Assembly: GCF_003731765.1 (NCBI RefSeq)
Contig: NZ_MOAL01000004.1
Location: 2,294,001-2,358,000, forward strand
Direction: 5' to 3'
From: Pseudomonas chlororaphis
GTDB taxonomy: Bacteria > Pseudomonadota > Gammaproteobacteria > Pseudomonadales > Pseudomonadaceae
DNA: 64,000 nt
The translations under genes and the position numbers were made by a program. Under the pieces are notes generated by a model. The model was not told the DNA's origin, searched no databases, and saw nothing but the letters and a program-made list of their open reading frames with translations. Of this stretch, positions 51,975-59,749 are shown in pieces (position 1 is the stretch's first letter; every line of letters starts with the position of its first letter).

Positions 51975-53099
51975 TCACGCTTCGGCGTCCAGTTGGTACT
52001 CGACCATGTACGGGCTGGGCCGCACCGCCTCGCGGCTTTCCAGCACCAGTTGGAACTGACGCTGGGCATCGACCCGGGCAATCCGTGGCCAGAGCCAGGT
52101 GTGCTGAGTGTCGGCATCGATACTCACACGGCCTTGAGGGGCGTCGAAGTGGGCACCGGCCAAGGCTTCGCGCAGGGCCTCCAGGGAATCGTCCGCGGCC
52201 TGGCGTGCGGCCTGGGCGAACAGGTGCACCTGAAAATACGCGGCCTCGGCCCCCGAGGTGATCGGCGCCTGCTCGCCAAACCGCGCCCGGTAGCGGGCGA
52301 CAAAGGCCCGGCTTTGGGCGTTGTCCAGGGTCGAGAACCAGGGCGCCGCGCACACATGCCCTTCGGCCTCCTCGGCGGTCATGGCGAGCACATCCACTTC
52401 ATTGGTGGCCAGGCTGACGATCGGCGTGCGCGCCGGGTCCAGCCCGGCACGGCGGTAGGCCCGGTGCAGAGCCGGGATGTCGCTGCCGACAATGGTTGAA
52501 TAGATGGCGTCCGGGGCAGTGTCCGCCACCCGCTGCATGACCCGCTGGAAGTCCTCCTCACAGGCATGGAACGGCAGGTAGATCTCGTCCACCACCTCGC
52601 CCCCGGCCTGCTCGAACAGCTCGCGCATGATGCGGTTGGACTCGTACGGGTAGACATAGGGCCCACCGACAAACAGCACCCGCCCGCCGTAGGTTTCCAG
52701 CACATAACGCGCCAGTTGCACAGAGTTCTGGTTGGGGGCCGAGCCGGTATAGAAGCAGTACGGCGAATACTCGAAGCCTTCATAGAGGGTCGGGTAGAAC
52801 AGCAGGCGACGACGGCTTTCCACCACCGGCAAGACCAGCTTGCGGGTGCTCGACATGTGGGTGCCGAACAGCACCCGCACCTGTTCCTGATCACAGAGTT
52901 GCAGGGCGCTGTCGCGGTAGCTGGACGGCTCGGCACCGGGGTGGGCAACCACCGGCACCAGGGGCACACCGTTGATGCCCCCCGCCTCGTTGACCTCGGC
53001 AATCGCCAGTTGGCTGGCATTGGCCTGGGTGGTCTCCACCCCGGCGGTGAGGCTGTGCTCGGAGAACAACAGCCCGACCTTGTATCCCTGAGTACTCAT
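51975..53099 (-). CDS. AmiC-like cytoplasmic amide sensor
   Basis: 374 residues of the AmiC/UrtA periplasmic-binding-protein fold but with no signal peptide: it starts MSTQGYKVGLLFSEHSLTAGVE, so it is cytoplasmic. Landmarks are GVPLVPVVAHPGAEP, LFGTHMSSTRKLVLPVVE, RRLLFYPTLYEGFEYSP and YVYPYESNRIMRELFEQAGG, closely following AmiC. It should bind an amide and control the ANTAR protein encoded next. Its ATG overlaps the amidase TGA (ATGA). The fact that both sensor and transporter receptor are in one operon allows separate detection and uptake of the amide. Confidence 0.9.
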   Translation of the reverse strand: MSTQGYKVGLLFSEHSLTAGVETTQANASQLAIAEVNEAGGINGVPLVPVVAHPGAEPSSYRDSALQLCDQEQVRVLFGTHMSSTRKLVLPVVESRRRLLFYPTLYEGFEYSPYCFYTGSAPNQNSVQLARYVLETYGGRVLFVGGPYVYPYESNRIMRELFEQAGGEVVDEIYLPFHACEEDFQRVMQRVADTAPDAIYSTIVGSDIPALHRAYRRAGLDPARTPIVSLATNEVDVLAMTAEEAEGHVCAAPWFSTLDNAQSRAFVARYRARFGEQAPITSGAEAAYFQVHLFAQAARQAADDSLEALREALAGAHFDAPQGRVSIDADTQHTWLWPRIARVDAQRQFQLVLESREAVRPSPYMVEYQLDAEA

Positions 53100-54616
53100 G
53101 ACGTAAGGCTTTCCCAATTGAAGTGCTGCTCGAAAGCATGGGCCAGGCGGTACAGCGTGGCCTCATCGTAGTCGCGAGCGACCAGCATCATGCCCACCGG
53201 CAGCCCGGCGGCCAAGCCGCAGGGGATGGAGATCGCCGGATGCCCGGTAACATCGAAGGGCGCGGTGTTGGCGTTCATCTCCAGGGCGCGGCTGACCCAG
53301 GTGCTGGCAGAGGCTTCAGGCTCAGGCAACCGCGGTGCCTTGAGCGGCACCGTGGGCATCAGCAGTACGTCGAAGTCTTGCAGGTGCCCGTCGTAGGCGG
53401 CGCGCAGTTGCCGCGCCGCATTCTGTGCCTTGGCGTAGTACTGCCCGGCATGGGCGCGGTAAGCGTAGTCGCCGGCCAGCAGGCAGGTTTTCAAGTCATG
53501 GGGAAAGGCCTCGGCCTTGGCCTGCCAGCCGGCCTGGGCCTGCATCAGGCTCTCCACGTAGAGCCCCTTCCAGTTGCTGGAATAGTTACAGCCGAGCATC
53601 TGCTGGGTGGTGCCTTCCACGGCAATCGGGGTCCAGATCGCATGGCCCAGGGCGTGCATCGGAATCGACACCTCCTCGACCTCGGCCCCCAGCTCACGGA
53701 ACAGACCGGCGGCGTGGCGCACCGCTGCGTCCACATCGGCTTCCGAGTTGGCCAGACCGAAGCCCTCGCCCACCACGGCAATCCGCAACCCGGCGCAGCC
53801 TTGGCCCAGGGCCTGGGTGTAGCGCACCTCGGGCAACTGCCGCCCCTGGCGCGGGTCGAGGCCGTCGACCCCGGCCAACACCTCCAGGAGCAAGGCGTTG
53901 TCGGCGACATTGGCGCTCATGATGCCGGCGTGATCCAGGGTCATTTCCACCGGCATGATGCCGCTGTAGGGAATCAGCCCGTGGGTCGGTTTCAGGCCGT
54001 AGATGCCGCTGTAGGCCGCGGGAATGCGCACCGAACCGCCCTGGTCGGTGCCGATGCCCAGGTCCACCTCCCCGGCGACGATCAGCGCCGCGCAACCGGA
54101 GGACGAACCGCCGGTGGAGTGCCCGGGGTTGCGCGGGTTGTGCACCGCGCCGGTGGCATTGGTGTGGCTGCTGCCGGACACGCAGAAGTACTCGCAATGG
54201 GCCTTGCCGAGAATCTGCCCGGCGGCGTCCAGCACCCGGGTCGCCACGGTGGCGTCCAGGTCCGGCACGTAACCTTGCAGGGTCGAGGCGCCGTTCATCA
54301 TCGGCACCCCGGCCAGGCAGATGTTGTCCTTGAGGGCGATGCGCTTGCCCGCCAGCTTGCCGCTGGCCGCGCCTTGCACCTGGGTCTTCACGTACCAGGC
54401 GTTGTAGGGGTTGTCGCCGGGTGCCGGTTCGTGGCCCGAGCGTTGCGGGTATTTGAGCGGTGGCAGCGTGGAACCCAGACTGTCGAGGCGGTCGTAGTCC
54501 TGCCACACCGCTTCGAGAATGCCCGCGTACTCGTTCAGCAACGACGCATCGAGCTGCAGGCCCAGGCGACCACCGGCCGCGTCGAGGTCGGCCAGGGAGG
54601 GACGTTGAATAGACAT
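53096..54616 (-). CDS. Amidase, amidase-signature family
   Basis: 506-residue amidase-signature enzyme with the complete Ser-cisSer-Lys triad: K96 (RIALKDNI), S171 in G-G-S-S-S-G, and nucleophile S195 in GTDQGGSVRIP. It hydrolyses a carboxamide to acid and ammonia. Length and the N-terminal helical extension resemble the amidases found beside nitrile hydratases, but no nitrile hydratase is present. AAGGA precedes the ATG at 54616. It lies 13 bases after the ATPase stop and overlaps the AmiC-like start. Note that this is not an AmiE-type nitrilase-fold amidase, although the regulators are of the Ami type. Confidence 0.9.
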   Translation of the reverse strand: MSIQRPSLADLDAAGGRLGLQLDASLLNEYAGILEAVWQDYDRLDSLGSTLPPLKYPQRSGHEPAPGDNPYNAWYVKTQVQGAASGKLAGKRIALKDNICLAGVPMMNGASTLQGYVPDLDATVATRVLDAAGQILGKAHCEYFCVSGSSHTNATGAVHNPRNPGHSTGGSSSGCAALIVAGEVDLGIGTDQGGSVRIPAAYSGIYGLKPTHGLIPYSGIMPVEMTLDHAGIMSANVADNALLLEVLAGVDGLDPRQGRQLPEVRYTQALGQGCAGLRIAVVGEGFGLANSEADVDAAVRHAAGLFRELGAEVEEVSIPMHALGHAIWTPIAVEGTTQQMLGCNYSSNWKGLYVESLMQAQAGWQAKAEAFPHDLKTCLLAGDYAYRAHAGQYYAKAQNAARQLRAAYDGHLQDFDVLLMPTVPLKAPRLPEPEASASTWVSRALEMNANTAPFDVTGHPAISIPCGLAAGLPVGMMLVARDYDEATLYRLAHAFEQHFNWESLTS

Positions 54617-54629
54617 GGTGAAGTAATCC

Positions 54630-55334
54630 TTAAGAATGAAAATCCACAAACCGTTCGGCGATGGCCGCGGCGCTGGTGGTGGACGGGTCGATCTCTTCCA
54701 CCAGTTGGCCCTTCTCGATGATCAGGATGCGATCCGACAGCGCCGCGAGGAACTCGATGTCCTGCTCCACCAGGATCAACGCCAGCCCCTGCTCGCGCCG
54801 CAGGCGTTGCAGGGTGTCGATGATCTCGTCGCAGATCGACGGCTGGATGCCCTCGGTGGGCTCGTCCAGCAACAGCAGTTTCGGGTCGCCGCACAGGCAA
54901 CGGGCCAGGGCCAGCAACTGCTGTTCACCGCCGGACAGCGCGCCACCCGGCTGCTCCAGCAAACGCTCCAGGCGCGGAAAATATTCCAGCACCCGTTCCA
55001 TGGTGGTGGCCGCCGTGGCGAAGTTTTTCACGCAGCCCATGCGCAGGTTTTCCCTGACCGAGAGCTGGGGGAAAATCTGCCGCCCCTGGGGCACGTAGCC
55101 GATGCCCGCCGCCGCCCGCTGGTGGGCCGCCGCGCGGGTCAAGTCCTGCCCGGCAAAATGCAGGGTCCCGGCCATGGCCGGCAGCTCACCCATCAGCGCC
55201 CGGAGCAAGGTGGTCTTGCCCATGCCATTGCGCCCCAATACCCCGACGCCACTGTTGGCGCTGGCGCTGAGCAGCACCTCGCGCAACACCGGCACCCGTC
55301 CATAACCGGCACACAGGCCTTTGACTTCAAGCAT
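54630..55334 (-). CDS. ABC transporter ATP-binding protein, UrtE/LivF-like
   Basis: 234 residues: Walker A G33ff (LGRNGMGKTTLL), signature LSGGEQQLLALARCL, Walker B LLLLDEPTEGIQPS. The TEGIQPS continuation is characteristic of UrtE and FmdF-type proteins for urea and short amides. The start at 55334 overlaps the upstream ATPase stop by 8 bases. With the other four transporter genes it forms a complete high-affinity importer of the branched-chain/amide class. Confidence 0.9.
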   Translation of the reverse strand: MLEVKGLCAGYGRVPVLREVLLSASANSGVGVLGRNGMGKTTLLRALMGELPAMAGTLHFAGQDLTRAAAHQRAAAGIGYVPQGRQIFPQLSVRENLRMGCVKNFATAATTMERVLEYFPRLERLLEQPGGALSGGEQQLLALARCLCGDPKLLLLDEPTEGIQPSICDEIIDTLQRLRREQGLALILVEQDIEFLAALSDRILIIEKGQLVEEIDPSTTSAAAIAERFVDFHS

Positions 55335-56055
55335 GTTTGATCTCCTGCTTGCCGAGGTAGGCCTCGCGTACTGCCGGGTCCTGGGTGACCTCGGCAAAGC
55401 TGCCCTGGGCGAGGATCGCCCCCTGGTTGAATACGGTGACGGTGCCGGCGATCAGGCGAATGAACTCCATGTCGTGCTCGACCACGATCACCGTGCTGTG
55501 GGCATTGATTTCCTTGATCAGGGCGGCGGTCTTGCGCACCTCCTGATGGGTCATGCCGGCCGCCGGTTCATCCAGCAGCACCAGGGCCGGACGGGCCGCC
55601 AGGATCATCCCCAGCTCGACCCACTGGCGCTGGCCGTGGGCCAGGTCGCCGACGTTGCGCTGGCGCAGTTCGCTCAGGCCGATCCGTTCCAGCGTCGCTT
55701 CAGCGGTGGCCTGGGCCTCGGCCGGCCCTTGCAGGCGGCTGGCGGCCAGGCGCAGGTTTTCCAACACATCGAGGCCGTCGAAGACGCTCGGGGTCTGGGT
55801 TTTCACGCCGATGCCCAGGCGCGCGATGCGGTGCAGGGGCAAGCCGGAAATGCGCCGGCTACGAAAATGGCAATCGCCACGGCTGGGCTGCAACTGACCG
55901 CTGAGCAGTTTGAAAAAGGTGCTTTTACCGGCGCCGTTGGGGCCGATCAGGCAGCGCACCTCGCCGCTGTGGACGGTGAAGTCCACCGCCTTGACTGCGT
56001 GCACGCCACCAAAGCTGACGCCCAGGCCACGGGTTTGCAAAAGGACTTCACTCAT
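55327..56055 (-). CDS. ABC transporter ATP-binding protein, UrtD/LivG-like
   Basis: 242 residues with Walker A LIGPNGAGKSTFF (about 36-48), signature region LAHGQRQWVELGMIL in place of LSGGQ, as is usual for LivG/UrtD, and Walker B LVLLDEPAAGMTHQE. Partner ATPase of the UrtE-like protein. Its ATG overlaps the permease stop by 4 bases. Confidence 0.9.
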   Translation of the reverse strand: MSEVLLQTRGLGVSFGGVHAVKAVDFTVHSGEVRCLIGPNGAGKSTFFKLLSGQLQPSRGDCHFRSRRISGLPLHRIARLGIGVKTQTPSVFDGLDVLENLRLAASRLQGPAEAQATAEATLERIGLSELRQRNVGDLAHGQRQWVELGMILAARPALVLLDEPAAGMTHQEVRKTAALIKEINAHSTVIVVEHDMEFIRLIAGTVTVFNQGAILAQGSFAEVTQDPAVREAYLGKQEIKHA

Positions 56056-57080
56056 GCCGAGCGCTCCTGTGGTTGGGCGGTGGCGCGGCGTGGCCGGCGC
56101 AGTGTCGACAGCAGGCTGGCCAGGCTTGGCAGCAAGCCTCGGGGCAGGAGCATGACGAAGGTCAGGAGGATCACCCCGAGCACCAGGCCGCTGTCCAGGC
56201 TCTGCTGTTCACCCAAGCGGGCCATCAGCGCCTGGATGGCGATGCAAGCCAGGATCGGCCCGAACAGGGTGCCGCGACCGCCGACAATCACCCAGATAAT
56301 GATCTGCGCCGATTGCGCCAGGCCGAACACCCCGGGGCTGACGAAGGCGCCCCAGTTGGCGAACAGGCAACCGGCCAGGCCGGCGATACCGCCACCGAGG
56401 CTGAACACCAGCAGCTTGTGCAGCCGAGTGTCATAGCCCAGCAGGCCGGCACGCTGCTCGTTCTCGCGCACCGCCACCACCACCTTGCCGAAGCGGCTGG
56501 CCAACAGCCCGCGAAGCCCCAGGTAGCAGAGGATCAAGGCGCCGCCGATGACCTGGAACAGGGTCTCGGGCTCCAGCACCCGGTCCGGGTCGAAGGGCAT
56601 GTTCAGGGTCGGGATCGCCGGGATGCCGTTGAAGCCGCCAAGCAAGGCGCTGCCAATGTGGTAGGCCGAGCCAGAGGTGGAGTTCATCACGTTGAACAGA
56701 ATCAGGGTCACCGCCAGGGTGATCACCCCCAGGTAAACATCACTGATGCCGCCATAGAACATGAAGTAACCCATGGCCGCGGCGAACAGCGCCGGCACCA
56801 GGACCGCCAGCAATACCGCCCAGGTGCTGTCGCCGAAGTTCAACACGCCAATGGCGTAGCCGTAGGCGCCCAGGCCGAAAAACGCCGCCTGGCCGAAGCA
56901 CAGGATGCCGCCAAAACCCCAGACAAACGCCAGGCTCAGGGCGAGCAAAGCCATCACCAGGTAGATCGACAGCGACAGCAGGCTGAACAGGTCCAGCCAC
57001 TGCGGCAGCAGCACCAGCAACAGCGCGGCCAGCAGGCTGCCACCCAGGGGCAGCAGGTTGGGAGAGGAAATAGTCATCAA
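56052..57080 (-). CDS. ABC transporter permease, UrtC/LivM-like
   Basis: 342 residues, about 9-10 membrane helices, with the FVWGFGGILCFGQAAFFGLGAYGYAIG segment (about 53-79) and the permease loop AVRENEQRAGLLGYDTRLHKLLVFSLGGGIAGLAG typical of LivM/UrtC. It forms the membrane channel with the next gene product. ATG overlaps the upstream permease stop by 4 bases. Confidence 0.9.
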   Translation of the reverse strand: MMTISSPNLLPLGGSLLAALLLVLLPQWLDLFSLLSLSIYLVMALLALSLAFVWGFGGILCFGQAAFFGLGAYGYAIGVLNFGDSTWAVLLAVLVPALFAAAMGYFMFYGGISDVYLGVITLAVTLILFNVMNSTSGSAYHIGSALLGGFNGIPAIPTLNMPFDPDRVLEPETLFQVIGGALILCYLGLRGLLASRFGKVVVAVRENEQRAGLLGYDTRLHKLLVFSLGGGIAGLAGCLFANWGAFVSPGVFGLAQSAQIIIWVIVGGRGTLFGPILACIAIQALMARLGEQQSLDSGLVLGVILLTFVMLLPRGLLPSLASLLSTLRRPRRATAQPQERSA

Positions 57081-57946
57081 AATGCCCTTTTGAAAAAACG
57101 CCCGGTGATGCCCTGGGGCAAGACCCGGATCAACACCACCGCCGCCAGCAACAGCGCCACTTCACCGAACACCGGGGTGCTGAGGAAGGTCACCACCTGG
57201 TTGATCGAGCCGAAGGCCACCGCCGAACTCAGGGTGCCGGTGATCACTGCACTACCGCCGCCGATCACCGTGATAAAGGCCTTGGCGATGTAGCTGGCGC
57301 CCAGGGTCGGAATCACCCCGGTCAACGGCGCCAGCACCGCGCCGCCGAGGCCGGCCAGGGCCGCACCGAGGCCAAAGGTCAGGCTGTAGATGCGCCCCGG
57401 GTTGGCCCCCAGGGCCGCGGCCATCTTGGCGTTCTGCATGGTCGCCCGGGCACATAGGCCGAAATGGGTAAAGCGCAGCAAGGCCCACATGCCGAGGACC
57501 ACCGCCACCGCCACGCCAATCACAAACACCCCGTAGCCGCTGGTTTGATAGGCGCCAATGCTCAGGCCCGGCAAGGGTGAAGAAATGCCCACCGTGGTGT
57601 TGCCGAAAAACATCGTGGCGACCCCGGTCAGGGCCAGGCTCAGGCCCCAGGTGGCGAGCATGGTGTCGATCATCCGCCCGTACAGGTGGCGCACCAGCAG
57701 GCGCTCCACCAGCATGCCGAACAGGCCCACTGTCAGGGGTGCCAGGACGAGGATGGAAATCCAGATCGGCACGTGCAGTTTGTGGGTGGCGAGGATCGCC
57801 ACATAACCGCCCAGCATCATGAATTCGCCATGGGCCAGGTTGATGATTTTCATCATGCCGAAGACCACCGCCAGGCCGATGCTGAGGAGCACCAAGGTGG
57901 CGATGGCGCCCAGTATTTGCAGGGAAAAAACCGCTGCCCAATCCAT
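57077..57946 (-). CDS. ABC transporter permease, UrtB/LivH-like
   Basis: 289 residues, about 8 membrane helices, with the LivH-type start (LLSIGLAVVFGMMKIINLAHGEFMMLGGYVA) and the loop ATMQNAKMAAALGANPGRIYSLTFGLGAALAGLGG. It follows the binding-protein gene after 10 bases. Part of the amide/urea-type importer. Confidence 0.9.
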   Translation of the reverse strand: MDWAAVFSLQILGAIATLVLLSIGLAVVFGMMKIINLAHGEFMMLGGYVAILATHKLHVPIWISILVLAPLTVGLFGMLVERLLVRHLYGRMIDTMLATWGLSLALTGVATMFFGNTTVGISSPLPGLSIGAYQTSGYGVFVIGVAVAVVLGMWALLRFTHFGLCARATMQNAKMAAALGANPGRIYSLTFGLGAALAGLGGAVLAPLTGVIPTLGASYIAKAFITVIGGGSAVITGTLSSAVAFGSINQVVTFLSTPVFGEVALLLAAVVLIRVLPQGITGRFFKRAF

Positions 57947-57956
57947 ACCCGCCTCC

Positions 57957-59195
57957 TTACAGCGTCACGCTGTACTGTTTTGCATCCCGGGGGTTCTTGA
58001 TCAGGTCGCACACCGACGCGGTGTCGGCCGGCGGCTGCTGGGCAAAGCTCTGCACCACCTCCAGGCGTCGATCACGGACCTCGGCAATGTGCACATCGAG
58101 AATGCAGTGGTGGGTTTGCGCATCCACCGAGACCTTGCCGCTGGGCAGCTCCAGGCTCACGCCCTGCTCCAGCGCCTCGATCACCGCCTGGCGCTCCACG
58201 GTCCCGGCCCGGCGCACGCCTTCGGCCCAGAGCTGCATGCCCTGGTAGGCGCCCATGGCCAGTTCGGTGATGTAGGGGTAATCGGCGCCGAAACGCTGGT
58301 GGAATTTGCTGACAAACGCCTGGTTGTTGGGCGTCGCCAGTTCCTGCACGTAGTTCTGGCAGATCAGGATGCCGTTGCATTCTTCCGGGGCCAGCACCAC
58401 GTGCTCGTTGCCCCCGGCGAAGGTGGTGGAGGCAATCGGCAACTTGCCGGCCATGCCCGAGGCTTTCCACTGGCGGTAGAACGACATGTGGGCACCGCCC
58501 ACCAGGGCCGACCAGACGAAGTCCGGCTTGGCTTCCTGGATCTTCGAGATGGTCGCGCCGAAGTTGGTCACGTCCAGCGGGAAGAACTCCACCGCCAGGG
58601 TTTCGCCCCCCGCCTCGGCCACGTACTTCTTCACGTGGGCGGAGACGATCTGCCCGTAGTTGTAGTCGGCGGCGATGATGTAGACCTTCTTGCCCCAGGC
58701 CTTGGTGACGTGCTGCACGAGCTTTTCCACGGTCTGCGCAGGGGTCACGCCGGTGCCGAAGAAGTTGCGGTCACAGACCCCGCCCTCGTACTGGTTGTCG
58801 TAGAAGTACAGGGTCTTATAGCGGTCCAGCACCGGGCGGATCACCTCTCGGGACGATGAGGTAATGCCGCCGTGCACCACCGCCGCCCGATCCTTGAGCG
58901 CCGCCTGCTGGGCGTACTGGGCATAGAGCTGCATGTTGGACTGGGTGTCGTACTTGATCAGGTTCAGCGGGCGGCCCAGCAAGCCGCCCAAGGCATTGAT
59001 CTCTTCAGTGGCGAACGTCAAGGCGTCGACGATCGGCTTGCCATAGATGTCCAGGCCGCCGGAGCTGTCATACAGCGCGGCGACATTGATCGCGTCGTCG
59101 GCGGCAAAGGCCGACAGGCTCTTGAAACTCAGCGTCGAGAGAGCGGCCGCAGAGACAGCGGACGCGCGAAGGAACGTACGACGATTGATAGCCAT
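57957..59195 (-). CDS. Tat-exported amide/urea-type ABC binding protein
   Basis: 412 residues. The N-terminus MAINRRTFLRASAVSAAALS carries a twin-arginine motif (R5-R6) before a hydrophobic stretch ending SAFA, so export is by the Tat route, as for UrtA and FmdD proteins. The mature part is of the UrtA/AmiC fold (VAALYDSSGGLDIYGKPIVDALTFATEEIN). The start at 59195 has AGGAG upstream; the longer frame is rejected because it would hide the signal. First gene of the amide operon and preceded by a long structured leader. Confidence 0.9.
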   Translation of the reverse strand: MAINRRTFLRASAVSAAALSTLSFKSLSAFAADDAINVAALYDSSGGLDIYGKPIVDALTFATEEINALGGLLGRPLNLIKYDTQSNMQLYAQYAQQAALKDRAAVVHGGITSSSREVIRPVLDRYKTLYFYDNQYEGGVCDRNFFGTGVTPAQTVEKLVQHVTKAWGKKVYIIAADYNYGQIVSAHVKKYVAEAGGETLAVEFFPLDVTNFGATISKIQEAKPDFVWSALVGGAHMSFYRQWKASGMAGKLPIASTTFAGGNEHVVLAPEECNGILICQNYVQELATPNNQAFVSKFHQRFGADYPYITELAMGAYQGMQLWAEGVRRAGTVERQAVIEALEQGVSLELPSGKVSVDAQTHHCILDVHIAEVRDRRLEVVQSFAQQPPADTASVCDLIKNPRDAKQYSVTL

Positions 59196-59338
59196 GGAGG
59201 ATGCTCCTGGAGGCACCCGGCCCGACCCAAGCGTCACCCGCGTTCAGCCGAACGCCCACGCCAAAGGCGTGCTGGGGATGCTTGAGGGAGGTGGGGTGAA
59301 CGGGGAATGCAGGGCGAGGTTTAAGCCTGATTCCACCC

Positions 59339-59356
59339 GCCGACGACGCTGTCGGC
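59339..59356 (-). promoter_or_regulatory. ANTAR-type hairpin P2
   Basis: Minus-strand GCCGAC-AGCGTC-GTCGGC: perfect 6-bp stem and a six-base loop with A at position 1 and G at position 4, the pattern recognised by ANTAR domains. Its 3' arm overlaps sequence (GGCGGG) that could pair alternatively downstream. Confidence 0.6.
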
Positions 59357-59388
59357 TGAACGATTGAGGTGCGTTTCAGTACAGGCGA

Positions 59389-59408
59389 CGATCTCTCCAT
59401 TGAGATCG
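59389..59408 (-). promoter_or_regulatory. ANTAR-type hairpin P1
   Basis: Minus-strand CGATCTC-AATGGA-GAGATCG: perfect 7-bp stem, extendable by a G-U and a G-C pair, with a six-base loop again having A1 and G4. It lies 32 bases upstream of P2. Confidence 0.65.
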
Positions 59409-59474
59409 CCCAGCCCTCCGAGGGAACAACGTGGAGGGTGAAACGCGGGCCGCGTGGCGCGGCAGTCGAATGAC

Positions 59475-59490
59475 AGCAAAAAACACGCCA
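59475..59490 (-). promoter_or_regulatory. Sigma-54-type promoter of amide operon
   Basis: Minus strand TGGCGTGTTTTTTGCT: GG and GC separated by exactly 10 bases, with TGGC at -24 and TTGCT at -12. Start of transcription is expected near 59463. Consistent with nitrogen control of an amide-degrading operon. Confidence 0.65.
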
Positions 59491-59592
59491 CAAAACATAA
59501 ACAACTGATTTGTATGATTTTTTATAAAAATCAGCGCTGCCTTATCAGCCTGCTGGCGCCCGACCTGGGTAAAAACGCCCCATCGGCGAACA

Positions 59593-59619
59593 CAGGGTGC
59601 ACACCAACGATTCACCCTG
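59593..59619. promoter_or_regulatory. Inverted repeat upstream of sigma-54 promoter
   Basis: CAGGGTG and CACCCTG, 13 bases apart, about 130-155 bases upstream of the predicted start site. Position fits an enhancer-binding-protein site; the sequence is not a standard NtrC site. Confidence 0.3.
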
Positions 59620-59654
59620 GCGCAGCAGCGGTAACAGGCCGGCCACGGTGCGCA

Positions 59655-59690
59655 AAAACAACAACGCCACTCTCTTGGAGTGGCGTTGTT
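59655..59690 (-). terminator. Intrinsic terminator of IgaA-family gene
   Basis: 13-bp perfect stem AACAACGCCACTC / GAGTGGCGTTGTT (arms 59660-59672 and 59678-59690) with a 5-base loop; the minus strand runs on into TTTTTG. It lies 60 bases after the IgaA-family stop. Core arm sequence is shared with the mqo terminator. Confidence 0.85.
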
Positions 59691-59749
59691 ACTCAACGAC
59701 GGCGGGCGCAGCGCCGGTCAGACCGACCCGGCGATGCCCTGATGCCCAC

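Larger units (their letters stand above)
59196..59463 (-). promoter_or_regulatory. Long 5' leader of amide operon, ANTAR-target candidate
   Basis: About 268-base untranslated leader predicted from the sigma-54-type promoter. It contains two hexaloop hairpins with A1/G4 loops (59389-59408 and 59339-59356) and two further hairpins near the start codon: CACGCC-TTT-GGCGTG (59258-59272) and GCGTTC-GGCT-GAACGC (59240-59255). A classical terminator with U tract is not visible. Likely the site of antitermination by the ANTAR protein encoded at the operon end. Confidence 0.6.
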
